From Mesorhizobium sp. NBSH29 (GTDB lineage: Bacteria; Pseudomonadota; Alphaproteobacteria; Rhizobiales; Rhizobiaceae), in the NCBI RefSeq assembly GCF_015500055.1, contig NZ_CP045492.1, forward strand, positions 2,304,501 through 2,368,500: a DNA stretch of 64,000 nt, read 5' to 3'. This document shows positions 54,755 to 63,997 of the stretch, piece by piece (the stretch's first letter is position 1; each line of letters begins with the position of its first letter). A program made the translations under genes and the position numbers. The notes below the pieces were generated by a model. The model saw only the letters and a program-made list of their open reading frames with translations. It did not search any database and was not told the origin of the DNA.

Positions 54755-55483
54755 TCAACCTGACCGCCCAACCCTCACCGGCGGCATGACGACCTTAGGC
54801 AGCCTGCAGGAACGGCGGTCAACCTCACGACAAGGTCGGAACTGAAGATCCTGCGTCATGCAAATTCGAACATCTCTCAGGAAGCGGCGATCGCAGTCAA
54901 CGCTGATGCCTTCTTTGGAGAGCCCCGGATTGGAGTCCAGAAAAGCCTGCTCCGCCACGCTTGGCGCAATCGTCTGGTAAGTTTGCAACTGAACGAACTC
55001 CGGCGGTATTGAAATGCGCTCTCGAGCCGCGCGCAAAACCTTGAAATAGGATTTCTGAGAAAGACCAGTGCAGGTTCCGTGCTTACGCCATTGATGGCGT
55101 ATCAAGCCGCCTGAAGGCATGATGTCATAAAGAGTACGCAGGGTTTCGCTTGAAACTTCCCTCTCTTCCGTCGTGCAATCCGCCGGATAGCCGCGTTCAT
55201 ATTGCGGCCAAAGCCCATGGACCACGAAGGCATACGGCCGCCCAGCGGAGCATTGCTGGCGGTTGGCGTCCTCACCCTCTGCCTCGCAGTAGCTGGGCGA
55301 CCATGAAAGCGATAGAACGTAGAAATCAAATCCCGTACCTCTCGGTAATTCGGTTGAACCCTGATTTTCCGCTTGTGAAGCATTGCCGGCTATCGGAGTT
55401 GGTGCCTGATTTTCAGGTTCGCAACCGACAATCACAGACAACAGAGCGCAGAAGAACAGCGGAATTACAAATTTTAGGTGCAT
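54755..55483 (-). CDS. RNase T2-family lipoprotein with altered CAS II motif
   Basis: The 242-residue protein has a lipoprotein signal with lipobox SVIVGC, so it is probably anchored in the outer or inner membrane facing the periplasm. The CAS I motif is intact (VVHGLWPQYERGYP, histidine present). CAS II reads HQWRKHGTC where the family has HEWxKHGTC: the catalytic-site glutamate is replaced by glutamine while both histidines and the lysine remain. Several cysteines could form the usual disulfides. Activity may be reduced. RNase T2 enzymes cut RNA to 3'-phosphates. The nearby small secreted protein may share its transcript. Confidence 0.87.
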   Translation of the reverse strand: MHLKFVIPLFFCALLSVIVGCEPENQAPTPIAGNASQAENQGSTELPRGTGFDFYVLSLSWSPSYCEAEGEDANRQQCSAGRPYAFVVHGLWPQYERGYPADCTTEEREVSSETLRTLYDIMPSGGLIRHQWRKHGTCTGLSQKSYFKVLRAARERISIPPEFVQLQTYQTIAPSVAEQAFLDSNPGLSKEGISVDCDRRFLRDVRICMTQDLQFRPCREVDRRSCRLPKVVMPPVRVGRSG

Positions 55484-55498
55484 ACCGATAATCGATGG

Positions 55499-55939
55499 TT
55501 AGCGGAGGATACGACAGCGACCGTTGTAGACGAGCCACTGATCGAAGCCCGAGACACAGAACTCCACATTGTCGCCGATCGAGGCAAATCCCTGACCTTC
55601 CTCAATCAGGTACCAGATCTCGCGGTGTTGGCCATCTGACAGTGATACAGTGGCGCCACAATAGCGTCGTCCTATCGGCCATTCATCTCTCGCAGGCAGA
55701 TACTGATGCTGGTAAATGCGGTAGAATTCGGTAATCCCCACGTTGGGGAGATGCGGAACATGCCTGACTTGATAGTCGAAGCGCTTGCTGATCAGCCTCA
55801 ACACCTTCGGCTCGCCGCAAATACCCTGATCTTCTTGGTACGTGCCGACAGCTAAATCTGCCGCCTGAGCCGTAGCCACCGGAGAAAGTGCATGTGTGAG
55901 GCCGATGGCGGCTACAAACAGTACAGAGAAAATTTTCAT
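55499..55939 (-). CDS. Small secreted cysteine-containing protein of unknown function
   Basis: The 146-residue protein has a signal peptide ending at AQA and a mature domain with four cysteines in GICGEP, YCGATV, EFCVSG and GRCRIL, enough for two disulfides. Aromatic-rich stretches (FYRIYQHQYLPARDEWPIG, REIWYLIEEGQGFA) suggest a compact fold. I do not recognise the family. It lies 15 bases upstream of the RNase T2 gene on the same strand, so the two may be co-transcribed. Confidence 0.75.
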   Translation of the reverse strand: MKIFSVLFVAAIGLTHALSPVATAQAADLAVGTYQEDQGICGEPKVLRLISKRFDYQVRHVPHLPNVGITEFYRIYQHQYLPARDEWPIGRRYCGATVSLSDGQHREIWYLIEEGQGFASIGDNVEFCVSGFDQWLVYNGRCRILR

Positions 55940-56033
55940 GGCACGGTCTCCGTCGTCCCCGATTCATCCGTTGAACGCAGGGTCAATGTGCAAGTGAAGA
56001 GTTTCACGGTCAAGGCGAACAACGCCCGATGAA

Positions 56034-56912
56034 TTAGTATTCGTCTTGTGTGTCACCAACCAGCACTTCGCCTGCCAGCCACTCGGTTGCCCATTGGGCG
56101 TGCGGCGTCTCGGCAAGTACCTTTTTCAGTGCGGGCAGCAAGATGTCGAGTTCGGCCGCGAGTGAATAGGGTGGATTGACCACGATCATGCCAGTGCCGT
56201 CGAACCTTGGCTCGGACGAGGGGATGCGAATGTCAAACCGGATATCCAGAATTTTGGGTATGCCGCTTTGGCGTAGCGCGCTCCGAAAACGCTCCGCAGC
56301 CACGCGATCTTTTACCGGATACCAGAGCGCATAGATGCCGCCCGGCCAGCGCTTGTGGGCTTTGGCGAGCCCCTCGACCATCCGCTCGAACTCGCCCTCC
56401 AATTCGAAGGGGGGATCGATGACCACCAGGCCGCGCTTTTCTTTTGGGGGCAAATGCCCGCCCAAGGCTAGCCAGCCATCAAGCTCGAGAACACGAACCT
56501 GAAAGTCACCGGCAAAGCGGGCTTTCAAAGATTTTGCGTCATCCGGATGAAGCTCGATCGCAGTGAGCCGATCCTGTGTGCGCATGAGATGCCGCACGAT
56601 CGCCGGCGAACCGGGGTAGAAATGTAAGGCTTTGTCCGGATTCATCGCATCAACCGTATCGAGGAACGGCTTGAGAAGATTCATGCTTTTGGGATCCAGC
56701 TTTGCGTCCTTCATTCTCCCGATACCGGTTCGCCATTCGCCGGTCTTCAGCGCTGGATTGGCGAAAAGATCGTAGACGCCGATCCCTGCATGCGTGTCGA
56801 CCACGCGAAATGCCTTCTGCTTTTGCTTCAGATATTCGACAACACGCACCAGCACGATGTGCTTGACGACATCAGCGAAATTTCCGGCGTGGTAGGCATG
56901 ACGGTAATTCAT
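56034..56912 (-). CDS. rlmJ: 23S rRNA (adenine2030-N6)-methyltransferase
   Basis: This 292-residue SAM-dependent enzyme methylates A2030 of 23S rRNA. It begins MNYRHAYHAGNFADVVKHIV, has VVDTHAGIGVYDLFANP (SAM site) and the catalytic VVIDPPFELEGEFERMVEG (DPPF motif). The longer in-frame extension upstream of the ATG at 56912 is not supported. It is divergent from the molybdopterin oxidoreductase gene with about 90 bases between the starts. Confidence 0.95.
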   Translation of the reverse strand: MNYRHAYHAGNFADVVKHIVLVRVVEYLKQKQKAFRVVDTHAGIGVYDLFANPALKTGEWRTGIGRMKDAKLDPKSMNLLKPFLDTVDAMNPDKALHFYPGSPAIVRHLMRTQDRLTAIELHPDDAKSLKARFAGDFQVRVLELDGWLALGGHLPPKEKRGLVVIDPPFELEGEFERMVEGLAKAHKRWPGGIYALWYPVKDRVAAERFRSALRQSGIPKILDIRFDIRIPSSEPRFDGTGMIVVNPPYSLAAELDILLPALKKVLAETPHAQWATEWLAGEVLVGDTQDEY

Positions 56913-57001
56913 GATGGCTGCTTCTTTCGTTGCGTCGCTGCAACAATTGTTTTCCTGCACAGCGTCTACACGCCGGACACGAAAGCCGCTAGGTTCGCCG
57001 C

Positions 57002-59110
57002 ATGAACGAACGCGCCAACATCCCCATCGGGCATTCTGCCTGCCCGCACGATTGTCCCTCAACCTGCGCTCTCGATGTAGAGTTGCTGGGACCGGGCCGC
57101 ATCGGGCGTGTCCACGGTGCCCGCAACAACAGCTACACAGCCGGTGTGGTCTGCGCCAAAGTGGCGCGCTATGCGGACCGGATACATCATCCCGATCGAC
57201 TCCTGAAGCCGTTGGTGCGTGCGGGAGCAAAAGGCGATGGCCTGTGGAAAGAGGCAAGCTGGGAAGCAGCCCTTGATATTGTCGCCGAAAAATTCATTTC
57301 GGCGGAAGAGAAACACGGGAGCGAAACGGTCTGGCCCTACTTCTACGCCGGCACCATGGGCCTGGTGCAGCGCGATGGCATCGAACGCTTGCGCCATGCC
57401 AAGAAGTACTCGGGTTTCTTCGGGTCGATCTGCACCAATCTGGCCTGGACCGGCTGGATGATGGGTGCGGGCGCTCTGCGCGGCTCTGACCCGCGCGAAA
57501 TGGCAAAGTCTGACTGCGTGGTAATATGGGGCACGAACGCCGTCGTCACCCAGGTCAATGTGATGACCCACGCAATCAAGGCCCGGAAAGAACGTGGGGC
57601 CAAGATCATAGTCATCGATATTTACGACAATGCGACTATGAAACAGGCCGATCTCGGGCTGGTGCTCAAGCCCGGCACCGATGGGGCGCTGGCTTGCGCA
57701 GTCATGCACGTTCTGTTTCGCGAGAATCTCGCGGATCGCGCCTATCTCGAGAAATACACCGACGATCCCCATGGTCTGGAAGCGCATCTGGTGGACAAAA
57801 CGCCAGAATGGGCAGCAGCTATCACGGGGCTTTCGGTCGACGAAATACAAACTTTCGCTCGCTTGGTTGGCACGACCAAGAAATCGTTCTTCCGTCTTGG
57901 CTATGGTTTTGCACGCCAACGCAACGGTCCGGTCAACATGCACGCCGCGCTTTCGGTGGCAGCGGTGACGGGCTGCTGGCAGTATGAAGGCGGCGGGGCC
58001 TTTCACTCCAATTCGGGTATGCTGAAGCTCAACACGGAGCTTCTTGAAGGAACGCGGCTGCGTGATCCGAAAATCCGCCATCTCGACCATTCGCGTATCG
58101 GCCCGGTATTGACGGGTGCAGCGGACGCGCTTTACGGCGGGCCTCCTGTCACGGCGATGCTGATCCAGAACACAAATCCGGCCAATGTTGCGCCCGAACA
58201 GCGCCTGGTAAAGCAGGGCTTTTTACGTGACGATCTGTTCACCTGCGTGCACGAACAGTTTATGACTGACACAGCAAAACTGGCCGATGTCGTGCTGCCC
58301 GCAACCATGTTTCTGGAGCACGATGACATCTATAAGGGCGGTGGCAACCAGCATATTACGCTCGGGCCCAAACTTATTGATGCTCCGGAAGGTCCACGCA
58401 CCAACCATTTCGTCATCGAAGAACTTGCAAAACGACTGGGTGTCGCCGATCAGCCCGGTTTCGGCATGACGGAGCGTGAGCATATCGAACTGATGCTTGA
58501 GAAAAAGGGCCTAGGCAGCTTTGATAGCTTTCGCGCTGAGCGATGGGCTGACCTGCAGCCCGACTTCGAGACCGCGCACTTCCTCAATGGGTTCGGCCAT
58601 GCGGACAAAAAGTTCCGATTCAAACCAGATTGGAGCGGCCAGGCAGCGCCAAACAGGCCGCCGAAAAGCATGGGCATTTTTGGCCCGATCAGTTCGTTGC
58701 CAGAGTATCCAGACCATGTAGATCTGATCGAGGTTGCAGACGCTGAACACCCGTTCCGCCTCGCGACATCACCAGCGCGAAACTTCCTCAATTCGAGCTT
58801 CACAGAAACACCAGTATCGAAGGCCAAGGAGGGCGGTAGGCCGCTCTTGCTGATCCGTTCCGACGATGCGCAGGAGCTTGGCCTAGCCGAGGATGACCGC
58901 GTTGAGATCGGCAATCAGCGCGGCGAAGTCGTGCTTCACGCAAAATTTTTCGACGGAATGAAGCGCGGTGTGGTGATTGCTGAAGGTATCTGGCCTAACG
59001 ACGCTCATGAGCGCGGCGAGGGCATCAACGTACTGACCGGCGCCGATGCTCCGGCACCTTACGGCGGCGCCGCGTTCCACGACAACAAGGTGTGGGTACG
59101 ACGAGCCTAG
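57002..59110 (+). CDS. Molybdopterin-containing oxidoreductase (DMSO-reductase superfamily)
   Basis: This 702-residue protein has an N-terminal 4Fe-4S motif (ACPHDCPSTCALDV, then GVVCAKVARYADR) and a bis-MGD catalytic fold with FFGSICTNLAWTGWMMGAG, CVVIWGTNAVVTQ and the C-terminal cofactor-binding domain (FRLATSPARNFLNSSFTETP, VEIGNQRGEV). There is no TAT-type twin arginine at the start, so it is probably cytoplasmic. Relatives of this length include assimilatory-type and formate-dehydrogenase-like enzymes; the substrate cannot be inferred. The moaD-moaE genes at 49 kb supply part of its cofactor pathway. Confidence 0.87.
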   Translation: MNERANIPIGHSACPHDCPSTCALDVELLGPGRIGRVHGARNNSYTAGVVCAKVARYADRIHHPDRLLKPLVRAGAKGDGLWKEASWEAALDIVAEKFISAEEKHGSETVWPYFYAGTMGLVQRDGIERLRHAKKYSGFFGSICTNLAWTGWMMGAGALRGSDPREMAKSDCVVIWGTNAVVTQVNVMTHAIKARKERGAKIIVIDIYDNATMKQADLGLVLKPGTDGALACAVMHVLFRENLADRAYLEKYTDDPHGLEAHLVDKTPEWAAAITGLSVDEIQTFARLVGTTKKSFFRLGYGFARQRNGPVNMHAALSVAAVTGCWQYEGGGAFHSNSGMLKLNTELLEGTRLRDPKIRHLDHSRIGPVLTGAADALYGGPPVTAMLIQNTNPANVAPEQRLVKQGFLRDDLFTCVHEQFMTDTAKLADVVLPATMFLEHDDIYKGGGNQHITLGPKLIDAPEGPRTNHFVIEELAKRLGVADQPGFGMTEREHIELMLEKKGLGSFDSFRAERWADLQPDFETAHFLNGFGHADKKFRFKPDWSGQAAPNRPPKSMGIFGPISSLPEYPDHVDLIEVADAEHPFRLATSPARNFLNSSFTETPVSKAKEGGRPLLLIRSDDAQELGLAEDDRVEIGNQRGEVVLHAKFFDGMKRGVVIAEGIWPNDAHERGEGINVLTGADAPAPYGGAAFHDNKVWVRRA

Positions 59111-59618
59111 TCCAAGTCTTTTGGGCAAATGTAATCGACAAGCGAGCCCCCTTCATAGTCGATCTTCCCACGAGCCGGAAAACCGGAAGCGGGCAAGGGC
59201 GGCTGTAGGAAACTTGCTTTGCATGCGTGAAAAGACGCCGGCACCGGTACCAGCCCCAGCGAGTTTCAAGGCGAGGTCTTCAAGTCCCGGGTTATGGCCA
59301 AGTACAAGGACACAGTGCGCATTCGACAGGACGGTCTTGAGGGCCTGCAGAAGCTGCGTCGATGAAGCCATATAGAGCTGTCGGGATAAGTTGCGACTGG
59401 AGTGGGCACCCAATCGGATGAGCTAGCGTCCATGTTTGACGGGCTCGAGTCGCGAGCGAGTTCAGTGCTTGGTCAGGAATCCACCCGCGCTCGGCAATTT
59501 GCGCACCCATGCGCGGCGCATCGCGCCTTCTCCGATACGAAAGCGGACGATGGAGGTCGGCTTGCTCCGGGTCATCCCAGCTCGATTTAGCAAAACGAAG
59601 CAAGAGAAGGGTTTTCAA
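59107..59618 (-). pseudogene. SixA-like phosphohistidine phosphatase, decayed
   Basis: Three frames together spell a histidine-phosphatase gene of about 170 codons. The start (a TTG at 59618) gives KTLLLLRFAKSSWDDPEQAD, where the catalytic RHA/RHG is RFA, so the nucleophilic histidine is lost. The chain continues with RRDAPRMGAQIAERGWIPD and TRARQTWTLA, then shifts frame near 59370-59420 to LYMASSTQLLQALKTVLSNA and VLVLGHNPGLEDLALKLAG (second histidine kept). It shifts again near 59160 to KIDYEGGSLVDYICPKDLD and a TAG. Each shift equals one extra base. Loss of the key residue argues for true decay over sequencing error. The gene converges with the molybdopterin enzyme and overlaps its stop by a few bases. 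Confidence 0.78.
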
Positions 59619-59641
59619 ACCTGTTGCTCCACCATTCGGGG

Positions 59642-60352
59642 TCAAGGTGTGAAGCGGGCAAGCCCTTCAATATCGCTAGGGCCGTGCCACGAACCGGGAA
59701 CCAGCAAGAAGTCATTGCCGCCCATATGGTCAACGCCTTCAAACTTGGTCTGCGCGCCATCCATGCGCGCTTTCCCACCTGCCACGAGTGCGAGTGCAAG
59801 CGGATAAAGCCTGTGCTCGGCCTTGAGCATTCTGGCAGTCAATGCTTCTTCCGTATCATTGGTCTGCACAGGAATGGCAGATTGCGCGATGATGGGACCG
59901 CTATCCATTTCGTGATTGACGAAATGGACTGTGCAGCCATGGACCCTCATGCCGGCTTCAAGCGCACGTCTGTGGGTGTGTAGGCCGCGCAAAGAGGGCA
60001 GGAGTGATGGGTGGATGTTGATCATCTTGCCCATCCAGCCATCGACAAAGGCGGGCGACAAAAGACGCATATACCCAGCCAGACAGATAATCTTGGCATC
60101 GAATTGCGCCAATGCCTCATGGATCGCTGCCTCATGGGCTTCTTTGCTGTCATAGTCACTGCGCGCAATCGTGTTCGTGGCAATGCCGAAGCTCTCCGCA
60201 GCCCGCAAACCCTGAACGCCAGCCTTGTCTGAAATCACGCCGACGATCTCCGCCGGATAATCCGCCTCCCGTGCGGCGTCCACAAGCGCGGCCATATTTG
60301 AGCCTCGCCCGGAAATCATAATGACGGTGCGTTTTTTAGGTTGTCTGTTCAT
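59642..60352 (-). CDS. purN: Phosphoribosylglycinamide formyltransferase
   Basis: This 236-residue enzyme adds the first formyl group in purine synthesis, using 10-formyl-tetrahydrofolate. [18 protein letters not shown] is the start, [20 protein letters not shown] and [19 protein letters not shown] carry the catalytic Asn-His pair, and [20 protein letters not shown] the catalytic aspartate. The ATG at 60352 overlaps the purM stop (ATGA); the upstream extension inside purM is not used. It is the last gene of purM-purN. Confidence 0.97.
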   Translation of the reverse strand: MNRQPKKRTVIMISGRGSNMAALVDAAREADYPAEIVGVISDKAGVQGLRAAESFGIATNTIARSDYDSKEAHEAAIHEALAQFDAKIICLAGYMRLLSPAFVDGWMGKMINIHPSLLPSLRGLHTHRRALEAGMRVHGCTVHFVNHEMDSGPIIAQSAIPVQTNDTEEALTARMLKAEHRLYPLALALVAGGKARMDGAQTKFEGVDHMGGNDFLLVPGSWHGPSDIEGLARFTP

Positions 60353-61413
60353 AGCTGTATGGAACCGCGATAAATGACACCGCTTTCGCGGCGGGGGACG
60401 ATGTGACCGATGGTTTCGACCTTTTCGCCAGCTTCCTGAAGAACCGCCGCAACCTGTGCAGCTTGTCCAGACGCCACGACCATTATCATGCCGATGCCGC
60501 AATTGAAGGTACGCATCATTTCATGATCGTCAACGCCGCCAGCCTTGGCCAGCCACGAAAACACAGGTGGAACGTCAATCGCTTCAAGATCAAGCTCGGC
60601 TGCAAAATCTTGTGGCAAAACGCGGGGAATGTTTTCAGGGAAACCGCCGCCAGTAATATGCGCGAGTGCCTTGATCCCATGCGTGTTGCGGATTGCCTGC
60701 AGGACGGACTTTACATAAATGCGTGTTGGTTCCAGCAACGCTGCACCCAATGTCTTGTCGGGGTCAAATGGTGCAGCATCACTCCATGCTAGGCCTGAGC
60801 GCTCGACGATACGGCGCACAAGCGAATAGCCATTTGAATGAACGCCCGATGAGGCAAGCCCAAGAATAACATCGCCCTCAACAATATCATTGGTGGGGAG
60901 AAGCTGTCCGCGCTCTGCTGCACCCACAGCAAACCCGGCAAGATCATAATCTCCCTCCCGGTACATGCCGGGCATTTCAGCCGTCTCGCCGCCGATCAAC
61001 GCACAGCCTGCCTGCCGGCAGCCCTCTGCGATGCCAGAGACAATGGCCACACCCTGTTCAGGGTCAAGCTTGCCGGTTGCGAAATAATCGAGAAAGAAAA
61101 GCGGCTCAGCGCCCTGAACGATAAGATCGTTCACGCACATGGCGACAAGGTCTATGCCAACTGTGTCATGGATGCCGGCTTCGATAGCCACCTTCAGCTT
61201 CGTGCCGACACCATCATTGGCCGCAACCAGAACCGGGTCGGTAAAGCCTGCCGCCTTGAGGTCGAAAAGGCCACCGAACCCCCCAATTTCGCCATCTGCA
61301 CCCGGCCTGCGCGTCGAACGCACCAGCGGCTTGATCTTTTGCACCATGGCATTTCCAGCGTCGATATCGACGCCAGCCTGCGCATAGGTAAGCCCGTTCA
61401 GGCGCTCGCTCAT
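60349..61413 (-). CDS. purM: Phosphoribosylformylglycinamidine cyclo-ligase
   Basis: The 354-residue enzyme (AIR synthetase) closes the imidazole ring of purines. It starts with [20 protein letters not shown], and has [60 protein letters not shown] and [13 protein letters not shown]. It overlaps purN by four bases. An AAGGAAG site precedes the ATG. The operon is divergent from the phosphatidyltransferase gene. Confidence 0.97.
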   Translation of the reverse strand: MSERLNGLTYAQAGVDIDAGNAMVQKIKPLVRSTRRPGADGEIGGFGGLFDLKAAGFTDPVLVAANDGVGTKLKVAIEAGIHDTVGIDLVAMCVNDLIVQGAEPLFFLDYFATGKLDPEQGVAIVSGIAEGCRQAGCALIGGETAEMPGMYREGDYDLAGFAVGAAERGQLLPTNDIVEGDVILGLASSGVHSNGYSLVRRIVERSGLAWSDAAPFDPDKTLGAALLEPTRIYVKSVLQAIRNTHGIKALAHITGGGFPENIPRVLPQDFAAELDLEAIDVPPVFSWLAKAGGVDDHEMMRTFNCGIGMIMVVASGQAAQVAAVLQEAGEKVETIGHIVPRRESGVIYRGSIQL

Positions 61414-61614
61414 GTTCTTCCTTTAACTGGCGCGTTCCTGCCGGGCTCTTCGCATGAAGTGCGAGTTATCGCAACAAAATGCGAATGAATGCCGACCTGC
61501 ACCCACCAAAACCGGTGGAAACCATGTGCTGCTATTTTGGCATCTTGCGCGTCCTAGGACTATCGACCATGTAATCGGATCATGCTGGCCACATGGCGCC
61601 AAGGAGGAGCTTCC

Positions 61615-62172
61615 GTGACCATACCGAATATGATCACCATTTTGCGTTTCCTGCTGGTGCCTGGTGTTGTTCTGGCGCTGCTTACAGACAAGATGGGATG
61701 GGCTTTTGCCGGCTTTCTTGTTGCCGGCATTTCCGACGGGATCGACGGTTTCATCGCCCGCCAGTTCAACCAGCGTTCGGAACTGGGTGCCTATATGGAC
61801 CCAATGGCTGACAAGCTCTTGCTTGTAAGCGTCTTTCTGGTGCTGGGTTTCATGGACCAGTTGCCAATTTGGCTTGTCATCACAGTCGTTTCGCGCGACG
61901 CGCTGATTGTGGCCGCTGTGATGCTCTCGACTGTGATGGAAAACCCGGTCGCCATGAAGCCTCTGCTGGTCTCCAAGGCCAATACCGCGGTACAGATCGT
62001 TCTCGCAGCGGTAGTTCTAGCCGAACTTGCTTTCACCACCCAGTATGGCCCGTCGCGCCCTGCGCTCATTGTCCTGTCCGGCCTCTTGACCGTGGCTTCT
62101 GGTGCGGCCTATCTCGTGAGCTGGTTGAGGCATATGAATACGTATGGCGAGAACGAAAGCCCAAAAGATTGA
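61615..62172 (+). CDS. CDP-alcohol phosphatidyltransferase family protein
   Basis: This 185-residue membrane protein has a complete family signature (DGIDGFIARQFNQRSELG, then AYMDPMADKLLLV). It begins IPNMITILRFLLVPGVVLAL. The GTG at 61615 is chosen because AAGGAGGAG sits five bases upstream; an ATG 11 codons earlier is less well placed. Substrate is uncertain: related proteins make phosphatidylglycerolphosphate, cardiolipin or other phospholipids, and pgsA and pssA are already present in the window. Its stop overlaps the start of the PerM gene by 29 bases, so they are coupled. Confidence 0.88.
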   Translation: MTIPNMITILRFLLVPGVVLALLTDKMGWAFAGFLVAGISDGIDGFIARQFNQRSELGAYMDPMADKLLLVSVFLVLGFMDQLPIWLVITVVSRDALIVAAVMLSTVMENPVAMKPLLVSKANTAVQIVLAAVVLAELAFTTQYGPSRPALIVLSGLLTVASGAAYLVSWLRHMNTYGENESPKD

Positions 62173-63313
62173 GGATACCGCCGCGGAGGCGCTCATTGCT
62201 GCCGCTTTCCGGCGCCAGATCGGATTCTGGCTGATCGCGGCCGCGCTCTTTGCGCTGTTCGTTTATATCTTTAGCGGCATTCTTTTGCCTTTCGTCGCGG
62301 GAATGGTACTGGCTTATTTCCTCGACCCTGTTGCGGACCGGTTGCAGAACGCCGGCCTTTCGCGGGTCATGGCTACTGTGCTGATTCTCATTGGCTTCGT
62401 GATTGTGCTTGCTCTGGGACTGATCATCCTGATCCCCGTTCTCGCCCAGCAGATGACCGATTTCATCGGCCGCATGCCAGACTACCTCTCACGGCTTCAA
62501 GGCCTCGTAACGAGCATCGACCCGGATTGGCTCAAGCAGCGCTTCGGCGTCGATGCGGCGAGCCTGCGAGAAGGGCTAAATTCGCTGTTGACGTCGGGTG
62601 TTGGATTTTTGACGACAGTATTCGAATCCCTTTGGAAATCTGGCGTTGCGCTGTTCAATATCGCTGGTCTGTTTCTTGTTACCCCAGTTGTCGCGTTTTA
62701 TATGCTTCTCGATTGGGACCGAATGATCGCTGCTATCGACAAATGGGTGCCTCGTGATCACGTCGCAACGGTTCGCCAAATTGCTACCGACATTAACAAG
62801 GCAACCGCTGGTTTTGTACGGGGACAGGGGACCCTTTGTCTCATTTTGGGCATTATGTACGCTGCCGGCCTGACTGTTGCTGGCCTGAATTTTGGTATCC
62901 TGATCGGCATGTTTGCTGGGTTGATATCCTTCATTCCATACGTGGGGTCACTGACTGGCCTTATACTTTCGCTCGGCGTTGCTTTCGTCCAGTTCTGGCC
63001 GGATTGGCCTTCGGTCGCGGTGGTTGCGGCAGTCTTTTTCGTAGGTCAATTCATCGAGGGCAATATTCTGCAGCCTCGACTGGTCGGAAAGAGCGTCGGG
63101 CTGCATCCGGTATGGCTTATGTTTTCGCTGTTTGCCTTTGGCGCATTATTTGGTTTCGTGGGCCTGCTGATAGCGGTTCCGGCAGCTGCTGCGGTCGCTG
63201 TGCTGGTGCGCTTTGCAATCGGTCGCTACATGGAATCGCCTCTCTACAAGGGTCATCCGGAACAAGCCGAAAAGGCTCCGGTCGCTACGAGGAGCCGGCG
63301 CGCTGGCGCCTGA
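62144..63313 (+). CDS. PerM/AI-2E transporter-family membrane protein
   Basis: This 389-residue protein has a family-typical fold: two N-terminal helices (FWLIAAALFALFVYIFSGIL, LPFVAGMVLAYFLDPVADRL), a central soluble segment (RLQGLVTSIDPDWLKQRFG) and several C-terminal helices, with FIEGNILQPRLVGKSVGLHP as the best-conserved block. Members include autoinducer-2 exporter TqsA and Na/H antiporters; the transported molecule cannot be inferred. It overlaps the upstream phosphatidyltransferase by 29 bases and lies three bases before hdaA. Confidence 0.9.
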   Translation: MARTKAQKIEDTAAEALIAAAFRRQIGFWLIAAALFALFVYIFSGILLPFVAGMVLAYFLDPVADRLQNAGLSRVMATVLILIGFVIVLALGLIILIPVLAQQMTDFIGRMPDYLSRLQGLVTSIDPDWLKQRFGVDAASLREGLNSLLTSGVGFLTTVFESLWKSGVALFNIAGLFLVTPVVAFYMLLDWDRMIAAIDKWVPRDHVATVRQIATDINKATAGFVRGQGTLCLILGIMYAAGLTVAGLNFGILIGMFAGLISFIPYVGSLTGLILSLGVAFVQFWPDWPSVAVVAAVFFVGQFIEGNILQPRLVGKSVGLHPVWLMFSLFAFGALFGFVGLLIAVPAAAAVAVLVRFAIGRYMESPLYKGHPEQAEKAPVATRSRRAGA

Positions 63314-63316
63314 TCC

Positions 63317-63997
63317 ATGCGCCAGATTCCCTTAGACCTCGTGCATCCCGCAGGAACGTCCCGCGACCATCTGGTCGTCTCCACGGCAAATGCCGACGCA
63401 GCTGCGTTGATTGATCGTTGGCCGGACTGGCCGGCTCCGGTGGTCGTTTTGGCCGGTCCCGCCGGCTCCGGAAAATCTCATCTCGGCGCCATCTGGCAGG
63501 AGCTGGCGTCCGCAAGCACCGTTGCCGCTGACTGCATCGGTTCCGAAGCCGCAAGGGCTGCCGAGGTGGGTCCGGTATTCGTCGACGACGCTGATCGTCC
63601 GAATCTTGATGAAGCTGGCCTTTTTCACTTGCTAAATGCGGCCCGCAGCGCGGGTACGCAGGTCCTCCTCTCAGCCCGGCGCTTCCCCAACGCCTGGGGC
63701 GTTGAACTTCCCGATCTCGCCTCACGCCTGAAGGCGGCAACCACAGTTGAAATCGGAGAGCCCGACGACATTCTGCTGGCAGGTGTGATCACGAAACTCT
63801 TCGCCGACCGCCAGGTAGAGGTCGAGCCGCATGTGGTGCAGTATCTTGTCCGTCGTATCGAACGCTCCCTCTCAGCCGCCATACGCGTAGTGGATCTTCT
63901 TGACCGCACCGCGATGGAACAGAAATCGCGCATCACGCGAATGCTGGCGAACGAAGTAGTAGCGGCGCTGGATGAGGGACAGGAAGAATTGTTTTAA
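63317..63997 (+). CDS. hdaA: HdaA-like regulator of DnaA
   Basis: This 226-residue protein resembles the AAA+ core of DnaA without its DNA-binding domain. The P-loop is VVVLAGPAGSGKSHLGAIW near residue 43, and the Walker B-like region is PVFVDDADRPNLDEAGLFHL. QVLLSARRFPNAWGVELPD and a C-terminal helix bundle follow. In Caulobacter HdaA binds the beta clamp and promotes hydrolysis of DnaA-ATP to prevent over-initiation. The order PerM-hdaA is common in Rhizobiales. The gene ends three bases before the window edge, so it is complete. Confidence 0.9.
   Translation: MRQIPLDLVHPAGTSRDHLVVSTANADAAALIDRWPDWPAPVVVLAGPAGSGKSHLGAIWQELASASTVAADCIGSEAARAAEVGPVFVDDADRPNLDEAGLFHLLNAARSAGTQVLLSARRFPNAWGVELPDLASRLKAATTVEIGEPDDILLAGVITKLFADRQVEVEPHVVQYLVRRIERSLSAAIRVVDLLDRTAMEQKSRITRMLANEVVAALDEGQEELF

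Noticed and set aside
56913-57257. A long in-frame N-terminal extension of rlmJ.
   Set aside because: It would overlap the divergent molybdopterin oxidoreductase gene, is arginine-rich and does not match RlmJ proteins, which start at MNYRHAYHAGNFADV.
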